Assembly: GCA_907164885.2 (NCBI GenBank) | Contig: OU015496.1 | Span: 185,018,781-185,082,780, forward strand | Direction: 5' to 3' | Source of the DNA: Dolomedes plantarius | Lineage: Eukaryota; Arthropoda; Arachnida; Araneae; Dolomedidae | DNA length: 64,000 nucleotides | In this document: piece after piece, positions 44,714 to 56,235 of the stretch | Layout: every line of letters begins with the position of its first letter | How positions within the stretch are numbered: position 1 is the first letter of the stretch | Position numbers and translations under genes: made by a program | The notes under the pieces: model-generated | Seen by the model: only the letters and a program-made list of their open reading frames with translations | Told to the model about the DNA's origin: nothing | Database searches by the model: none

Positions 44714-44882
44714 CCTTAGAAACAAAGTAAAGAGATAGCCAGTTGAAGCATCCGTCAGCATCTTTGTAAGTCTTTGTCCTGAAATTCTGAACTAGCATAC
44801 TCAAAAATGCTGGCCCAACTACAAGTGTTGTGTTGGTACAATAAAACACATGTGCGGGGTTGTTTGAGCGGGAAATGACCAT
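44714..44882 (-). CDS. Possible host coding exon with splice donor
   Basis: On the minus strand the frame reads MVISRSNNPAHVFYCTNTTL, VVGPAFLSMLVQNFRTKTYK and DADGCFNWLSLYFVSK, then meets AAG|GTGAGC, a strong donor. Upstream the frame stays open for about 15 residues back to a TGA, and TTACAG lies directly before GAAATGG, so an internal exon is also possible. LVVGPAFLSMLV is a hydrophobic stretch that could be a membrane segment. Composition stands out from the very AT-rich flanks. I do not recognise the protein. Support is the open frame, the donor and protein-like content. The partner exon would lie towards lower coordinates. Confidence 0.4.
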
Positions 44883-44962
44883 TTCCTGTAACGACTTGGG
44901 CGAGCAGATGTGAAATACTTTTCAGTTCAGGAGCTTCAGGAAAGTATAATGAGAACTACAAT

Positions 44963-45676
44963 CAGGGCCCGACTTAGCCTAATTGGGACCCGGGGCTAAA
45001 ATTTCTTTGGGGGCCTCCCTCTGCTTCACTACTTCAGTAATGAAGAACCGAACTTTATGGAGGTATTTAAATTTTTTACCTCATTATAGATATATAACAA
45101 AAAAATTGACTAGAACCTAAAATAGCTATAAAGTCCCCCCCAAAGGTATTATGAAATTAATTAATCAAAAGAATATTTGACATTTGTGAGAATTTTGAGA
45201 GAATACAACTTATAACTGATTGTTGTGATTTCTCAGTGTTGCGAAAATCCAACAGAATCCACTGAACACGATGCAACTGAATTTTTCGCAGTTGCGATTA
45301 AGATGACCTAGTTAACAATCATATCGCTGCAGTTTGTGAACTTTTCACAAGTTTCCGAAATGCAGTTTACTGATTGTTAACTTTGTCATCTAGCTGCGAA
45401 AAATTCATATCCTTCAAGACATTAGGGCGGAATTCAGCTAAATTTCGTCCTAGAAAGCCATGGATTTACGAAATATAGATATTTTGTGTTCATACGATAG
45501 ATTAATGAAGAAGCTAACATAAAACTGACGGATTTTACACTGTACTGATATTTTGTTTAAAAATAGTTCATTAAAGAAGGAAACGTAAAATAAACTTTTT
45601 ATTTGATTTTGGGGCCCCCTCTGAAGTGGGGGCCCGGGGCAACTGCCCCGTATGCCCCTGCCTTAGTCAGGCTCAG
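44963..45676. mobile_element. hAT-like element, CAGGGCC type, 8-bp TSD (ACTACAAT)
   Basis: It starts CAGGGCCCGACTTAGCCTAA and ends GCCTTAGTCAGGCTCAG. ACTACAAT is repeated exactly at 44,955-44,962 and 45,677-45,684. GGGGCCCC-rich subterminal blocks lie at both ends. The interior holds an inverted repeat (45,276-45,319 with 45,373-45,410; TGAATTTTTCGCAG...GTTAACAATCA). No ORF. Confidence 0.9.
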
Positions 45677-45684
45677 ACTACAAT

Positions 45685-46158
45685 CAATAGGCCGAAGCCT
45701 GCATTGTAAAATATTTTTTCCCACGAATTCGGGATATTTATTGATTCTTTTAGAACAGACTCAAGTGATAGAATAAAAACTTATGAGATAATCATGATTT
45801 TCTAACTGTATCTCTTACGAGCTGATAAACTGATTATTGTCAGAGCTGTAAACTGAAGATTTAAATACATAAATAAATAAACAGAGAAATATATTTTAAA
45901 CTGTTATTAACCACAAACGTCGAATTATTTTGATGTACGACGCTATTAGTTGCTGGATTTTAGCTTGAAAATAATAATAAAAAGAAAGTGTCACAAAAAG
46001 AGAAAAAAAAGTATTGAGAAACAATTTTTTTTTTGTAAAACCTACATTTCTTTACCATAATCAAATTCAGTCTGTAGTGTAAAAATACTGAGTGTGTGCG
46101 TGTGTGTATAAATATAACTTTGGTAGCTGTGCAATGGAGATTTATTCTATGCTAATAA
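45685..46158. other. No gene seen
   Basis: AT-rich sequence with a short GTGTGTGC patch at about 46,091-46,108. Confidence 0.55.
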
Positions 46159-46164
46159 ATTTTA

Positions 46165-46380
46165 CAGGATGTTTAATAAGTAATGTCCCATAATAAGTGT
46201 GACTTCATTTATTTTAAACTATTATTATCAATAGTATGTGTTTCGACGAGGGTGAATCGTAAGTAAGCTATTAAGCAAACCATCCGAAAATTAAGGCGCA
46301 AATATGAAAACGCAAACCTGCGAATCCAAGTCGTATATCGTTGGACCTGTAAGTGTCTGCACACAGATGGAGATGTAAAA
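46165..46380 (+). mobile_element. Mariner-type end fragment
   Basis: TACAGGATGTTTAATAAGTAATGTCCCATAA near 46,165 has the form of a mariner TIR, followed by about 180 bp with coding-like but broken sequence. No second TIR was found. Confidence 0.3.
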
Positions 46381-48223
46381 CATTAATAACATACACACAA
46401 GATAATTAGTATCTTTTCTTTAAAAAAAGCTACTTTTGATACAAAATTTCTTTGGAACTTGTAATTGCCTTGTGCTTTTATGACATTAAAATTTTTGCAA
46501 TTTTTTTTAAAAAACTGGGTTTGAACATTTCTTTATTATTAAATGAAAATATTTCTACACAAAGGTAAAATTTTCTATCTTGAGAACAAAAAATTGTAAA
46601 CAAAAAAAAAAATGATTTGGAATACTATACAAGAAATTTTGTTATTCTCGTTAAAAAATTTAAACATTGTATACCAAAAATTAACTTCTTTTCCAATAAA
46701 AAGTAATGGATAAAATTTTAAGTACAGCTAAAAATTTTCATTCCAAATTAACTCCATTTCAACCTTTCAAGTTACATAATATTTACGTTTTAATACTTGA
46801 ATATGGTCCTCCAATTCAATAAACTGACAATAAAAGACTCGCGACATGTGAGTTATTTAACACACTTGTTTCGATAATTCAGTAACGATAACTCGGTAGT
46901 ATTTTAACTCACATCCGCGTTCAAAAACACGGGTAGTGCTTTGTTTAACTCATGTCTCACAATAATCCACGCGAAGTGGGTTGCAAAACCTACTTATTCC
47001 GACGACTGACCGGCTTTTTTTTCTCTGTATAGGGTCCTTAGAAGTAATGGAAATAAGGGAGAAATTCAGGAATTTTATTTTCATTTTTCCTTGTCCCGGA
47101 ACCTTTCGGAATCTGACCAGAATTTTCGGGTCTAGAACTTTTACAAGTAGAGTCCAGAATTGAGTTTTCATGATTTATCTTGCAGAGAAGGAAAATATTT
47201 TCTTCTGTTTAATCTTCAGTCAGAAATATTTTTACCTTTCCCTGATAAATATTCTAGAAACAAAATAACAATCTAATGAATCGCCGTTTTTGATGGCAAT
47301 ATCAAAAGCATATATGAGTTGTCCTATTTTTCCATGCAATTCAGTAATCTTTCAGGTTTTCTGCTGCCCTAAGAGAGGCATTGAAAAGACCTAAACATTC
47401 AAAACTATTTTAGAGTTTCTAAAAAAGTTCTAGGTTTGTTCCAAAGTGTTTTGAAGGATTTTGTTTTTGTTAAGTTCAAGTTGGCGGGAGGTCGGACAGG
47501 AAAATGTTTTTGCGGGATTTCAGGCCTACTGCTGAGATTTGCGGGAACTTCCTTAGGGTGAAAAGCAGTAAAGACGGACATTTAAAATTTCTCGTGACCT
47601 AATGAACCAAACGGTTTTAGGCCCATAAAATTACGTGAAAATCTACAAGTAAACCAACAAAATCTGCAGATTCTAAATATATATATTCACAAAACTGCTT
47701 ATTCCAGTGAATTTGAAACTGGTTAGTTGAAATATTAATTTCATTTTTCCCGTTGAAAAATATTCAGAATGATTAAAAGATGGAAGATAATTATCTTTAA
47801 ACTATAAGCTGAATTAGATAATTATGACCCATTTGATCACCCATTATTCATATTCCTACATTTTGAATAATGCAAGCTAATTTCTCTACTGCATCGAAAT
47901 GAAGGTTTATTTTGAAATAATTTCTGATTACGAGAATATTTTTAAAAATATTCCAATCAGTTCGTTTCACTAATATTTCAAGAATCCGACCTAATAATTC
48001 TTCATTAATTGAGAAATAACACTATTTTAAGAAGCATGTGGTTTTCACGAATTTTTGGTTGCACTGCATCTTTAAAAAATCGACCAACCCTTCTTTTTCC
48101 TTCGGCTTTGATCGACATTTTAGAGTTAATATCATTTCTCAGAAATTAAAATAGCATGTTCGTAAATAGAAGGCCGTCTCTTTAAGCCGATTAATGACCA
48201 CATGAAATTTAAAAATGAATCTA
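46381..48223. other. No gene seen
   Basis: AT-rich DNA. ATGTGAGTTATTTAACAC and TTTTAACTCACAT (46,846-46,914) form a loose inverted pair. ORFs at 46,950-47,171 overlap on opposite strands and look random. Confidence 0.5.
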
Positions 48224-48227
48224 TTAA

Positions 48228-48648
48228 GGCTGCTGTGTACTTACCCTGTTGGGTTCGCTCACCTCAATGTTAAGCATATGGAGAAAGATTGCCGACTTAG
48301 AAAGATTTTTTTCGAAAACTTGCACTCCGTAATAGAAAGAATTTTACACCTTGGGGCATTTTTCGTGTAAGAAAAAGATGAAAAGACAAGTAATATTTTA
48401 AAATTTCAATTATTCGAGGGAAAAAATATGTGTAATTATAACTGTGTTTTTAAACGCTCATCAATGCTTTTGGTGGTCGAAACTTCTAAAATGAATCCTG
48501 TTGCAAGGTGCAGAAAAGTTCAGATATCTGAAAATACCATTTTTATTGGATTATTATCAGCATTTATGTATCTGTAAATAGTAGACACATTTTCTCCATA
48601 GGTTAACATTGAGGTGAACGAATCCAAAAGGGTTAGTGCACAGTAGCC
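48228..48648. mobile_element. TTAA-flanked MITE, copy 1
   Basis: TIRs of about 60 bp start GGCTGCTGTG and contain GGGTTCGCTCACCTCAATGT. TTAA lies at both edges (48,224-48,227 and 48,649-48,652). A relative is at 61,349-61,909. TTAA targeting fits piggyBac or Kolobok. Confidence 0.85.
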
Positions 48649-48652
48649 TTAA

Positions 48653-48999
48653 TGATGCTGAGATTATACTTGCAGAATTGGATTAAAAATAACTGTAGCT
48701 CCACTTTGCTACATAGATTTTCTATCTTCAATGGCACCGTTCATCTGACATTCACCAAAAATTGATGCATCGGAATTACAGCTGTAAATCAATCGAAACT
48801 ACAGCTGCAAGAATACCTAAAGTTCAATAACTTCTGCCTAATTTTAACGAAAGTAGTATTATTCTTGTTCTGCTCATATCAGGCCGTATTCTTAGAAAGA
48901 TGTGGTGCAAATGTGCACTTTTTTTCCTGTATTGAAATACTACGGAAAAACGAATCGCTTTAGCGTAGTAATTTCTTAGGAAATAGTTTTCTCTTCAGA
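48653..48999. other. No gene seen
   Basis: Unique AT-rich spacer between two MITEs. Confidence 0.5.
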
Positions 49000-49007
49000 C
49001 CCATGGG

Positions 49008-49478
49008 CAGGCCCTGATTTTCCATTAGGCCCGGTAGGCCCGGGCCTAGGGGCCCCCGAATGTTGGGCCCCAAATTTTTTATTTTAAAAGAAAAAAAAAG
49101 AAAATTCCCAATTAAATTTTTTTTTAATTTTACCTTTTTTAATAGGAATTTTTTTTTTAATATATATCCTTTCAAATTTGAATGATTGGTTCATCATATA
49201 TGTATGTTATAGTGTATATAAGGGATTAATAAGTTTTTCTGGTTGCATTGTATTGGTGTTTCAATGATGAAGTTAATATGTTGTAGTGCCTTTTGTTATT
49301 TTATAATGTTCTAGGCTTCTACGCTTCAAATAGCCAATTCTTGGTAAAATGGTACTTTCACAATGATTCATGATCATTATTTTTTTTTGTGTGTGTCAAT
49401 TTTGGATGTTATGCCCACATCAGTGTTAGGGGGGCCCCAGTTGTGCCTATAGTCAAGAATTTTTGAAATCGGGCCCTG
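49008..49478. mobile_element. hAT-like MITE, CAGG(G)CCC type, 8-bp TSD (CCCATGGG)
   Basis: CAGGCCCTGATTTTCC at the left and GAAATCGGGCCCTG at the right are TIRs. CCCATGGG flanks both sides (49,000-49,007 and 49,479-49,486). Subterminal GGGCCC blocks are as in the element at 44,963. No gene: the AAAA/TTTT-rich core gives only a lysine-rich ORF. Confidence 0.88.
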
Positions 49479-49486
49479 CCCATGGG

Positions 49487-50205
49487 TCCTATCCTAGAAT
49501 CCCGTGAAGTTATGGCGGTTATAGGGAATCAAAATTATAGGGAATCTGGCAGCTCCAAAGCGAGGTAACAATTGTGACGGCGTGCCTTGAAGAAGTTAAA
49601 AGTAATCAAAACAAACCGCAGTTTGAAGCAATTATGTTTGTTCTTACGACACTATTCTTTAAGGAATTTTAAGCAGTAAAATAGGGGATTAAAAAGTTGC
49701 ACTACTACATGCTGCGAAAGAGTCAAAGGCATTTTCGCTATCACAACACGTGTATCGTTTTATTTATTACCGGCCATGTTATCTTGATGTGCTGAATTTC
49801 TAATTAGATTTTGCTCATTTTGCGTTTCGGTTCCGAAGAACGAAACTCGTTTCTTATTACCAATAAAATGTTTGTATAACCCTAAACAGTGCTGCAACCG
49901 CTTGTCATTTCACTCATTCTCGAACGAATATCGTATGAATCTTACTCAGGCACAATTGTGCCACATTTTTTGTCCGTTAAATTCTTTTTTTTTTTTGTTT
50001 CAGTTTCACAAAGCCTTCCGTTTATTCAGAACTTTGACAGATACATTTAACTTGAATTATAATCGTACTCAATGTTTTTTTATAAGAATTAATGATATTC
50101 TGCATACTTTTTTACGTTCAGTTTGATTCCTTAATGGCTTACAGTTCGCGATTCTCTGTGTAATAACACTGTAGATGTTATTTTTATGTTGATGTTGGGA
50201 TAGAG
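49487..50205. other. No gene seen
   Basis: AT-rich DNA. The ORF at 49,872-50,126 lacks recognisable motifs. Confidence 0.5.
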
Positions 50206-50290
50206 AAAAATAATTACAAGATAAAATGAACTTTTTGTATACCATGTTTTTAAATTTTCTGTTGAATCATATAAACTTGACAATTCTATG
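50206..50290 (+). repeat. Direct repeat flanking R copy 2, left
   Basis: AATTACAAGATAAAATGAAC through ATCATATAAACTTGACAATT recurs at 50,666-50,745 with few changes. Confidence 0.85.
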
Positions 50291-50317
50291 TATTAATAAA
50301 TACTTTTTTAAATTTTT

Positions 50318-50660
50318 TTTGATGAGTTATCCCATCAACTAGAAAGAAAATGAAGTTAATTGGAAGTTAACTTGCATTTAACTTTTCGTTCCCACCAATA
50401 AATGGCTGCACAAGTCTACAAAACAAAATTAACTGAAAATAACTGAAAATTAATCTAATTTTGCTTAAAGATGGCTAAAAGTGTTAAAAAAATGCATTGT
50501 CAACGTGTTCTGAGCTATTCTAAAAGTTTCAAATGTCTAGCTAGTCGGGAAGTTAGTTAAAAATCGATTGCAAGATTTGTACTTGACAAACAAACACATA
50601 CACACACAAACACACAAACACACAAACGCACAAGAAAGCAAGTTAATAAAAACCTGTTAA
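50318..50660 (+). repeat. Repeat family R, copy 2 (uninterrupted)
   Basis: It matches the complement of 29,437-30,340 without the hAT insertion. It contains GTCTAGCTAGTCGGG, the empty site, and a CA/CAAA microsatellite at 50,587-50,630. It lies between the two direct repeats. Confidence 0.85.
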
Positions 50661-50665
50661 TAATA

Positions 50666-50745
50666 ATAATTACAAGATAAAAAGAACTTTTTATATACCA
50701 CGTTTCTAAATTTTCTGTTGAATCATATAAACTTGACAATTTTCT
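50666..50745 (+). repeat. Direct repeat flanking R copy 2, right
   Basis: Second copy of the 50,206-50,290 sequence. Confidence 0.85.
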
Positions 50746-50984
50746 CTTAATTGCACAAACCTTCACTTAATTATTCTTTTTCACTTTCTTTTATTTAATT
50801 TTAATCACTTTTTAGTCGTTTTCACTATCCACAGACTTTATAAACTTTAATTTTTATAATTTTTTTCTAAATTTTTCGCACAATATTTTTGTAAACAAAC
50901 TAAATTCACATGTATTCTGTTTTCAAAATCGTCAAACGCCGTTACGCAAAAGTGCAAGCATCGAATTCGATCGAAGTGCGATTT

Positions 50985-51160
50985 TTTGGCTAAAAGTATT
51001 TAAAAAAATGCATTGTCATCGTGTTCTGAGTTATTCTAAATGTTTCAAATGTCTAGCTAGTCGGAAAGTTAGTTAAAAATCGATTTCAAGATTTACTGGA
51101 CAAACACACAAAAAAAAAAAAAAAACAAACAAGAAAGCGAGTTAACAAAAACATGGTAAT
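50985..51160 (+). repeat. Repeat family R, copy 3 (partial)
   Basis: GGCTAAAAGT...ATGCATTGTCATCGTGTTCTG, GTCTAGCTAGTCGG and AGAAAGCGAGTTAA are shared with copies 1 and 2. Only the 3' half is present. Confidence 0.82.
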
Positions 51161-51330
51161 AAAAAAGTTTGGCAGCGAATAACGTATAAATAAAATTTAT
51201 GTACGGCCAAGGAAAATTCAAATTGAAGAAGACATCTTGCTAAAAGAATATGAAAGTAAATAAGTAAAATAGCGACTTAACACTGATTTTGCGTATTCCG
51301 TTTAGTATTACTTATTTTCCAAATGTATTA

Positions 51331-51560
51331 GTTTTTAACGTAGGATTACGTTACTCAATAACGGTCCTGCGGAGAGAAAAAAAATTGTCCGGCGTCGCGA
51401 GTTATAATTTTTGCAGCGCTCCAAACCCTGTAGTAGTAAACAGTTAAACAGAAAAGTAACAAATTGCGTCAAAAAAAAAAAAAAAGAAAAGTGGTAAGCA
51501 ACGATAAGTAATTCTACGTGAATAACCCGCGGTAGTTTCGTTAGAAGACTACCTGATATA
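51331..51560. repeat. Repeat family Q, copy 3
   Basis: The shortest uninterrupted copy of the family at 18,964 and 35,473. It starts TTTTTAACGTAGGATTACGT and ends GTAATTCTACGTGAATAACC with the GTAGTTTCGTTAGAAGACTA tail. Confidence 0.82.
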
Positions 51561-51837
51561 TATATATTTTTTGGCTTCATTATATAAATTAATTTACCTT
51601 CAAAATTATAAAAAAAGAATTAATTTTTATCTTGATTCAACTATATCTGAAACATATTTAATATCCTAGCTAAAATAATAATTTGAAGGTCTGAAATTGC
51701 TTTGAATTCTTTCTTCTATCTGAAATTCTCCCCTCCCCCCAACTCCTATTATCAAAGAACAAATTCTATTACCGAGCAGAAAAATACAACTTCTTACTAT
51801 CCACAATAAAAAATAAAATATAATTGTATTATTCTTA
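51561..51837. other. No gene seen
   Basis: AT-rich spacer. Confidence 0.5.
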
Positions 51838-52537
51838 TCTATATTAATAAAGCAAGGTCCGGGTCTGTCTGTCGGTCACACTCTCCGGGTGTACCGCCTC
51901 AATATGTGCGTGTGTGCGGCCTATGAAACTAACAGCCATAAAATTTGGCACACGGGTAGTGCAGATTATGGGAAAGTGCACCTCGAAGCCCGAATTTTAA
52001 ATTTTATTCTAGAAAATTTTTTATTTTATGTTTTGTGGGATATTTTATGTTTTTTTAACTTCAGATTGCGATATCTCGGCAAAAAATGATGATCGTAGAA
52101 TTTTGATCTTTTTACAATCTAAGACTACAGACATTTCTCTTTCAAACAAGACCTCATTTGTTTAAAAATAATTTAAAACAGACTAATATTTTCATCATAT
52201 TATTAAACCCACTTTTTCGAGAAATTTACGCTCTTTTGAGGATCTACGGTCGATGCTCTTCGAGTTTTTATCTTACAAAGAAAATATTTACATCATCTGG
52301 AAGATGAAAGCTTTCTCATTCATATAAACTTCATTTCAAGTCTCTATCTTAAAATTTCGATTTTTTAATTGAATTTTAAAGAACGATACTTAACACAAAT
52401 TTTCTATCGGTTCTTCAAACGCGAAGAACGGCGAATTCTCCCCTTGAGTTGTAAACAACGATTGAGTCATTCATTAACTTGATTCATTCATCGTCTTCCT
52501 TTGATGGCTTGAGCGTAGCTGAGCGAAGCCCGGCTAG
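51838..52537 (+). mobile_element. Non-autonomous Helitron (first of an abutting pair)
   Basis: It starts TCTATATTAATAAAGCAAGG, then GTCTGTCTGTCGGTCACAC, and ends GAGCGTAGCTGAGCGAAGCC then CGGCTAG|T. The ORF at 51,889-52,089 is not Rep/helicase. The next Helitron starts at the very next base. Confidence 0.82.
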
Positions 52538-54286
52538 TCTATATAAATAAAGCAAATGCTATGTCTTTCGTGTCACAATTCCGGGTGAACCGGGCTTCCA
52601 TTATAAAATTCGGCCATATTTGAAAATGTCGAAATCGATGTATTTTTTTTTCATGAAAGTACATAAATGTTACATATTTGAAAAGAGCTTTAAAAACTGA
52701 TAATTTTTTCTGCGTACACTTATTCTGTTACTTTAATAGTTTTAGAGATATTTCAATTCTAAATGCATACTCCATTGAACAAAACGTAAGCACAGCGTGA
52801 TTCTCACTAAAAAAAATGATTCACTGACAAGATCTATTTTACCATCATGTTTTGTTTTGCTATTATTGAAATGTGTATAATGTTTTTCAGTGTGATGTTT
52901 GAAATTCAGCCCACCAGTGTGACGTTTATACACATTTATACCAGTGTGACGTAATATTATATTTGCTTGGTTCCTGCACCTGCGATTGTTTGCGTGCTTG
53001 ATACTATATTTTGTGTTATTGATACTTTACAGTAACTGAAGATGGCAACTTCGGTAGATACTTCAGTCAATAAGATGGAATAAGTTTTAAGTTGTAATTG
53101 CGCTTTTGCGTTGATATGTTGAGATGTTTGAACTTCAGACAGAAGGAAGTGGAACTTCGCTGGGATCGCTGAGTAGGGCATCTCAGTCCGTTGTGATATA
53201 TTTTGTTTTTATAATTCTCAATAAATGTTCGTGTTGTTCAACACCTGGAAGTCTTTAATACAAAAGAACCAAACGCCTACTGTGTTTAGTTTTTAAATTG
53301 ATTTTGGTTAATAAAATTGAGATTTTTTTACTTTTCAGCATTTAGTGGTTTATTATAAATGTATATATTTTATGTTTTACTTTTCAGGTTTTTTGCTCCA
53401 ATGGTGAAAGGCTAAATCTAGCTGAATTCTGAGGACTTTAATTATAAATTTATATTTTTTTATATTGGGTTTTCTTTTTATTCATGCGTACAACATTTCA
53501 CATGCTTTTTTTCTTATGTTATTTATACTGTGTTTAGTTTTTAAATTGATTTTGATTAACTATTATTCCCCAATTTGACATTTTTACTTTACAGCTTTTA
53601 GTGGTACAATTTGTAAAATGTTTTTGTGTATTACTGCCGAAAGAAATTGTTTTAAAGTTTTTCATGAATCTTAATGTAAATTGATAAGTAATTAACTGCT
53701 ATTAACTATTAGTAATATACTTTTAAAATTCAATAGTTAACTTTTTAATTAAATTTTCGTTTAAAATACAATAATTAACTTAGTATTAACTCTATAAAGT
53801 TTATTAGTTTACCTAAATAAAGTTTTTAGTTTAAATGTTTTTGTGCGGGTTTGTCATTATTTATCGTGTCTATGACCTCAACATCCAATAAAATGGATGT
53901 GCTCCCCTGAAATATTAAAAAATTTAAATTCATTAATTTCTTGAAACACAAGCTTTTTAATGCCCATTTGTTTTAATAAACTATAATTATAAAAAAATAT
54001 TTAAATTTTATTTTGCTCGAGTCTCAAGAGGTTAATGCTGTTCCGTTAGAATTCAATTCTAGACTGGCACATGAAAATTTATCTTTTTGTAATGCAGGTA
54101 TGCTCATATCATACCAGGTGGTGGTGGGTGTTAATACGAATAACAAATTTTTCTTTTTGAGAGGTTGGGGGGGGGGCTGCAGATTAATAGTGCCTCTTAT
54201 GAAAATTCTCCCTCTCACTGAATCAATTCAAAGCCGTCTGTCTGGTGGACGAATGGTCTGAGCGTAGCTGGCCGAATCCCGGCTAG
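52538..54286 (+). mobile_element. Helitron-like element (second of the pair)
   Basis: It begins TCTATATAAATAAAGCAAAT, then GTCTTTCGTGTCACAATTCC, and ends GGTCTGAGCGTAGCTGGCCG then AATCCCGGCTAG|T, the same 3' type as the first. It is longer (1.75 kb) and may contain foreign inserts. A 10-G run lies at 54,167-54,176. No Rep/helicase coding was recognised. Confidence 0.72.
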
Positions 54287-54294
54287 TATTTATT

Positions 54295-55200
54295 ATAAAG
54301 TGAGATACAGTTTTTTTTTTTAAATTTTAAAGCCAAAATTCTATTGCTTGAATTAAGACTTTTTGCAAAACCTTGCACAGAAGGAAACGTGCTATGTCCT
54401 TTTTTTTTTAAGGGGGTCCAGGACACAAAATTTTTCGAATTTTCGAAATTTTTTTCATTTCATTAAAAATGTATGTGTTCTTTTACGCTTAAAATGACGT
54501 TTAAATTATGTTTCTATCTTAATTAGAACAGGAGAAATTATTATTTTTTTTTCAACATTCTAATAGTAGCCAATCGTTGTTTAAACCTTTAAGTGCGTTT
54601 TTCTGCAGATGTTTTTTTTTCCCCATTTCTCGTCTTTCAACTGTTATAAGTCAAGAACCGTTATATGGTTGACACTTGTGACAAGTATATTTCAACCATT
54701 TTACTTTAATTTTGATTCAGAAAATTTGAAAAAAACATTTATTTTTGAAAATATGATTTTTTAAAAATAAGTTACATAACTTTTTTTGTAATTTTTAATC
54801 TAAATATTTTTATTTTTTTTTAAAATTAATATTTTAAAAAAATGGTGAATCAAAATTAAAACTTATACATTTATGTTTAATTAAATGAAAAAAATTGAAA
54901 TTCGACAAATAATATTTAGAGTTATAACGATTTTAAATTACTCTACTTTTATTAAAAATTTTAAATTTAAAAATTTTTTAAAAACGTTTTGAGAAGTTTT
55001 ATGATGTGATTTTGTTTACAAATTATATGGTTAACCATCACAAAATTATTTAAAATTTTAACTCAATAAATAAAAATTTTTTCAGAATGTGTCCCGGACC
55101 CCCTTAAAGAACTCTTTTTACTTATAGTTATCGTTTGAAAATTGTTAATTTTATACCATTATGTAATTTATATAAAGTATAAAATATACATTGCCTTATT
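54295..55200. repeat. Repeat X, copy 1, split by a TTAA MITE
   Basis: Flanks 54,310-54,407 and 55,108-55,200 together resemble 56,050-56,235: shared AAAGC(C/T)AAAATTCTA, CTTTTTGCAAAACCTTGC and GTTAATTTTATACC-like blocks. Confidence 0.65.
54412..55103. mobile_element. TTAA-flanked MITE with AAGGGGGTCCnGGACACA ends
   Basis: GGGGGTCCAGGACACAAAAT and the complement of the right end GGGGGTCCGGGACACATTCT are TIRs with TTAA at both edges (54,408-54,411 and 55,104-55,107). The body is nearly pure A/T and non-coding. TTAA use suggests piggyBac or Kolobok. Confidence 0.83.
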
Positions 55201-55860
55201 TCTACCATAAAAATCTGCAGTATTATATCGGGACCGATCCGCCAAAGAGAGCGATAATATTTAACTGCAATAACTTCCCATATTATGGCAAACCTACTCT
55301 CTCCTTACGATGCGCGCGGTAGGATGTTTGTTTATTTGTTGTCTTTTCCACTTAATAAATAACACTATTTACACCCATTACACCATTTACGCATTATTTG
55401 TGCATTTCAAAGATTATTTTTTGTTTTGTATCCTCATTTTTCAGAAGAAAAAAAATTGCACAGGATGTGGTGCATGTTTGCTGCTAATTAAATTAAAATT
55501 CAATATAATTAAAGCTAAATTTTCATAAAACTTAGTATTTCTTGATAATTCTAATTAAAAAATGATAATCCTAATTTTCTAATATTTTTCATTTTATATT
55601 AATTTTTTTTGTTAGTTAAAAAAACGTTTTTTTGGGGGTTGGTTTAAAAATTTAAATAAGATGTTTTCTAAAAAAATAGTATTTCTACACTTTGTATTTT
55701 TATAAAACTTTGCAACTAGTTTTATATATTGTGATTTCCATATATTTTCCTCAATTTTCATTGATTTTCCATTGAATTTTGTTCTTTCGGCGGTGGATCT
55801 TCAAGGTTACGAAAGTATCTAAACTAAAGTTTATTCTTATCTATATCTCTCTCTCTAAAT

Positions 55861-55891
<31 letters not shown>

Positions 55892-56049
55892 TTATTTATT
55901 TAATATACATATTATTTTCTGTAAAATGTACTGAAATTTTATGTCTTTCAAAATATATCAAATTTTAATTTTAATTTAATTTTTTTTTTTTTTTTTTTTT
56001 GTAAAAACCAGAAAATTATGGCATTTTACTATTAACTTAGTGTTTCTGA
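55201..56049. other. No gene seen
   Basis: AT-rich DNA with a TCTCTCTC/TA microsatellite at about 55,848-55,895 and a T run at 55,980-56,000. Confidence 0.5.
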
Positions 56050-56235
56050 TATTGAGATATAGTTTTGCTCTTTTTAAAGCTAAAATTCTAAAGCTTAAAC
56101 TTAAACTCTTTGCAAAACCTTGCTCTGAAGGAAGTACGTTATTTTCCATTTGAAAAAAATCCCTGTTATAGTTAGTTCTCTTTCGAAAGTTATCAATTTT
56201 GTATTACTATCTAATTTACACAAGTTTTGAAAAAT
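56050..56235. repeat. Repeat X, copy 2 (uninterrupted)
   Basis: Corresponds to the flanks of the TTAA MITE at 54.4 kb. The point equivalent to the insertion is the TTGAAAAAAATCCC stretch near 56,152. Confidence 0.62.
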
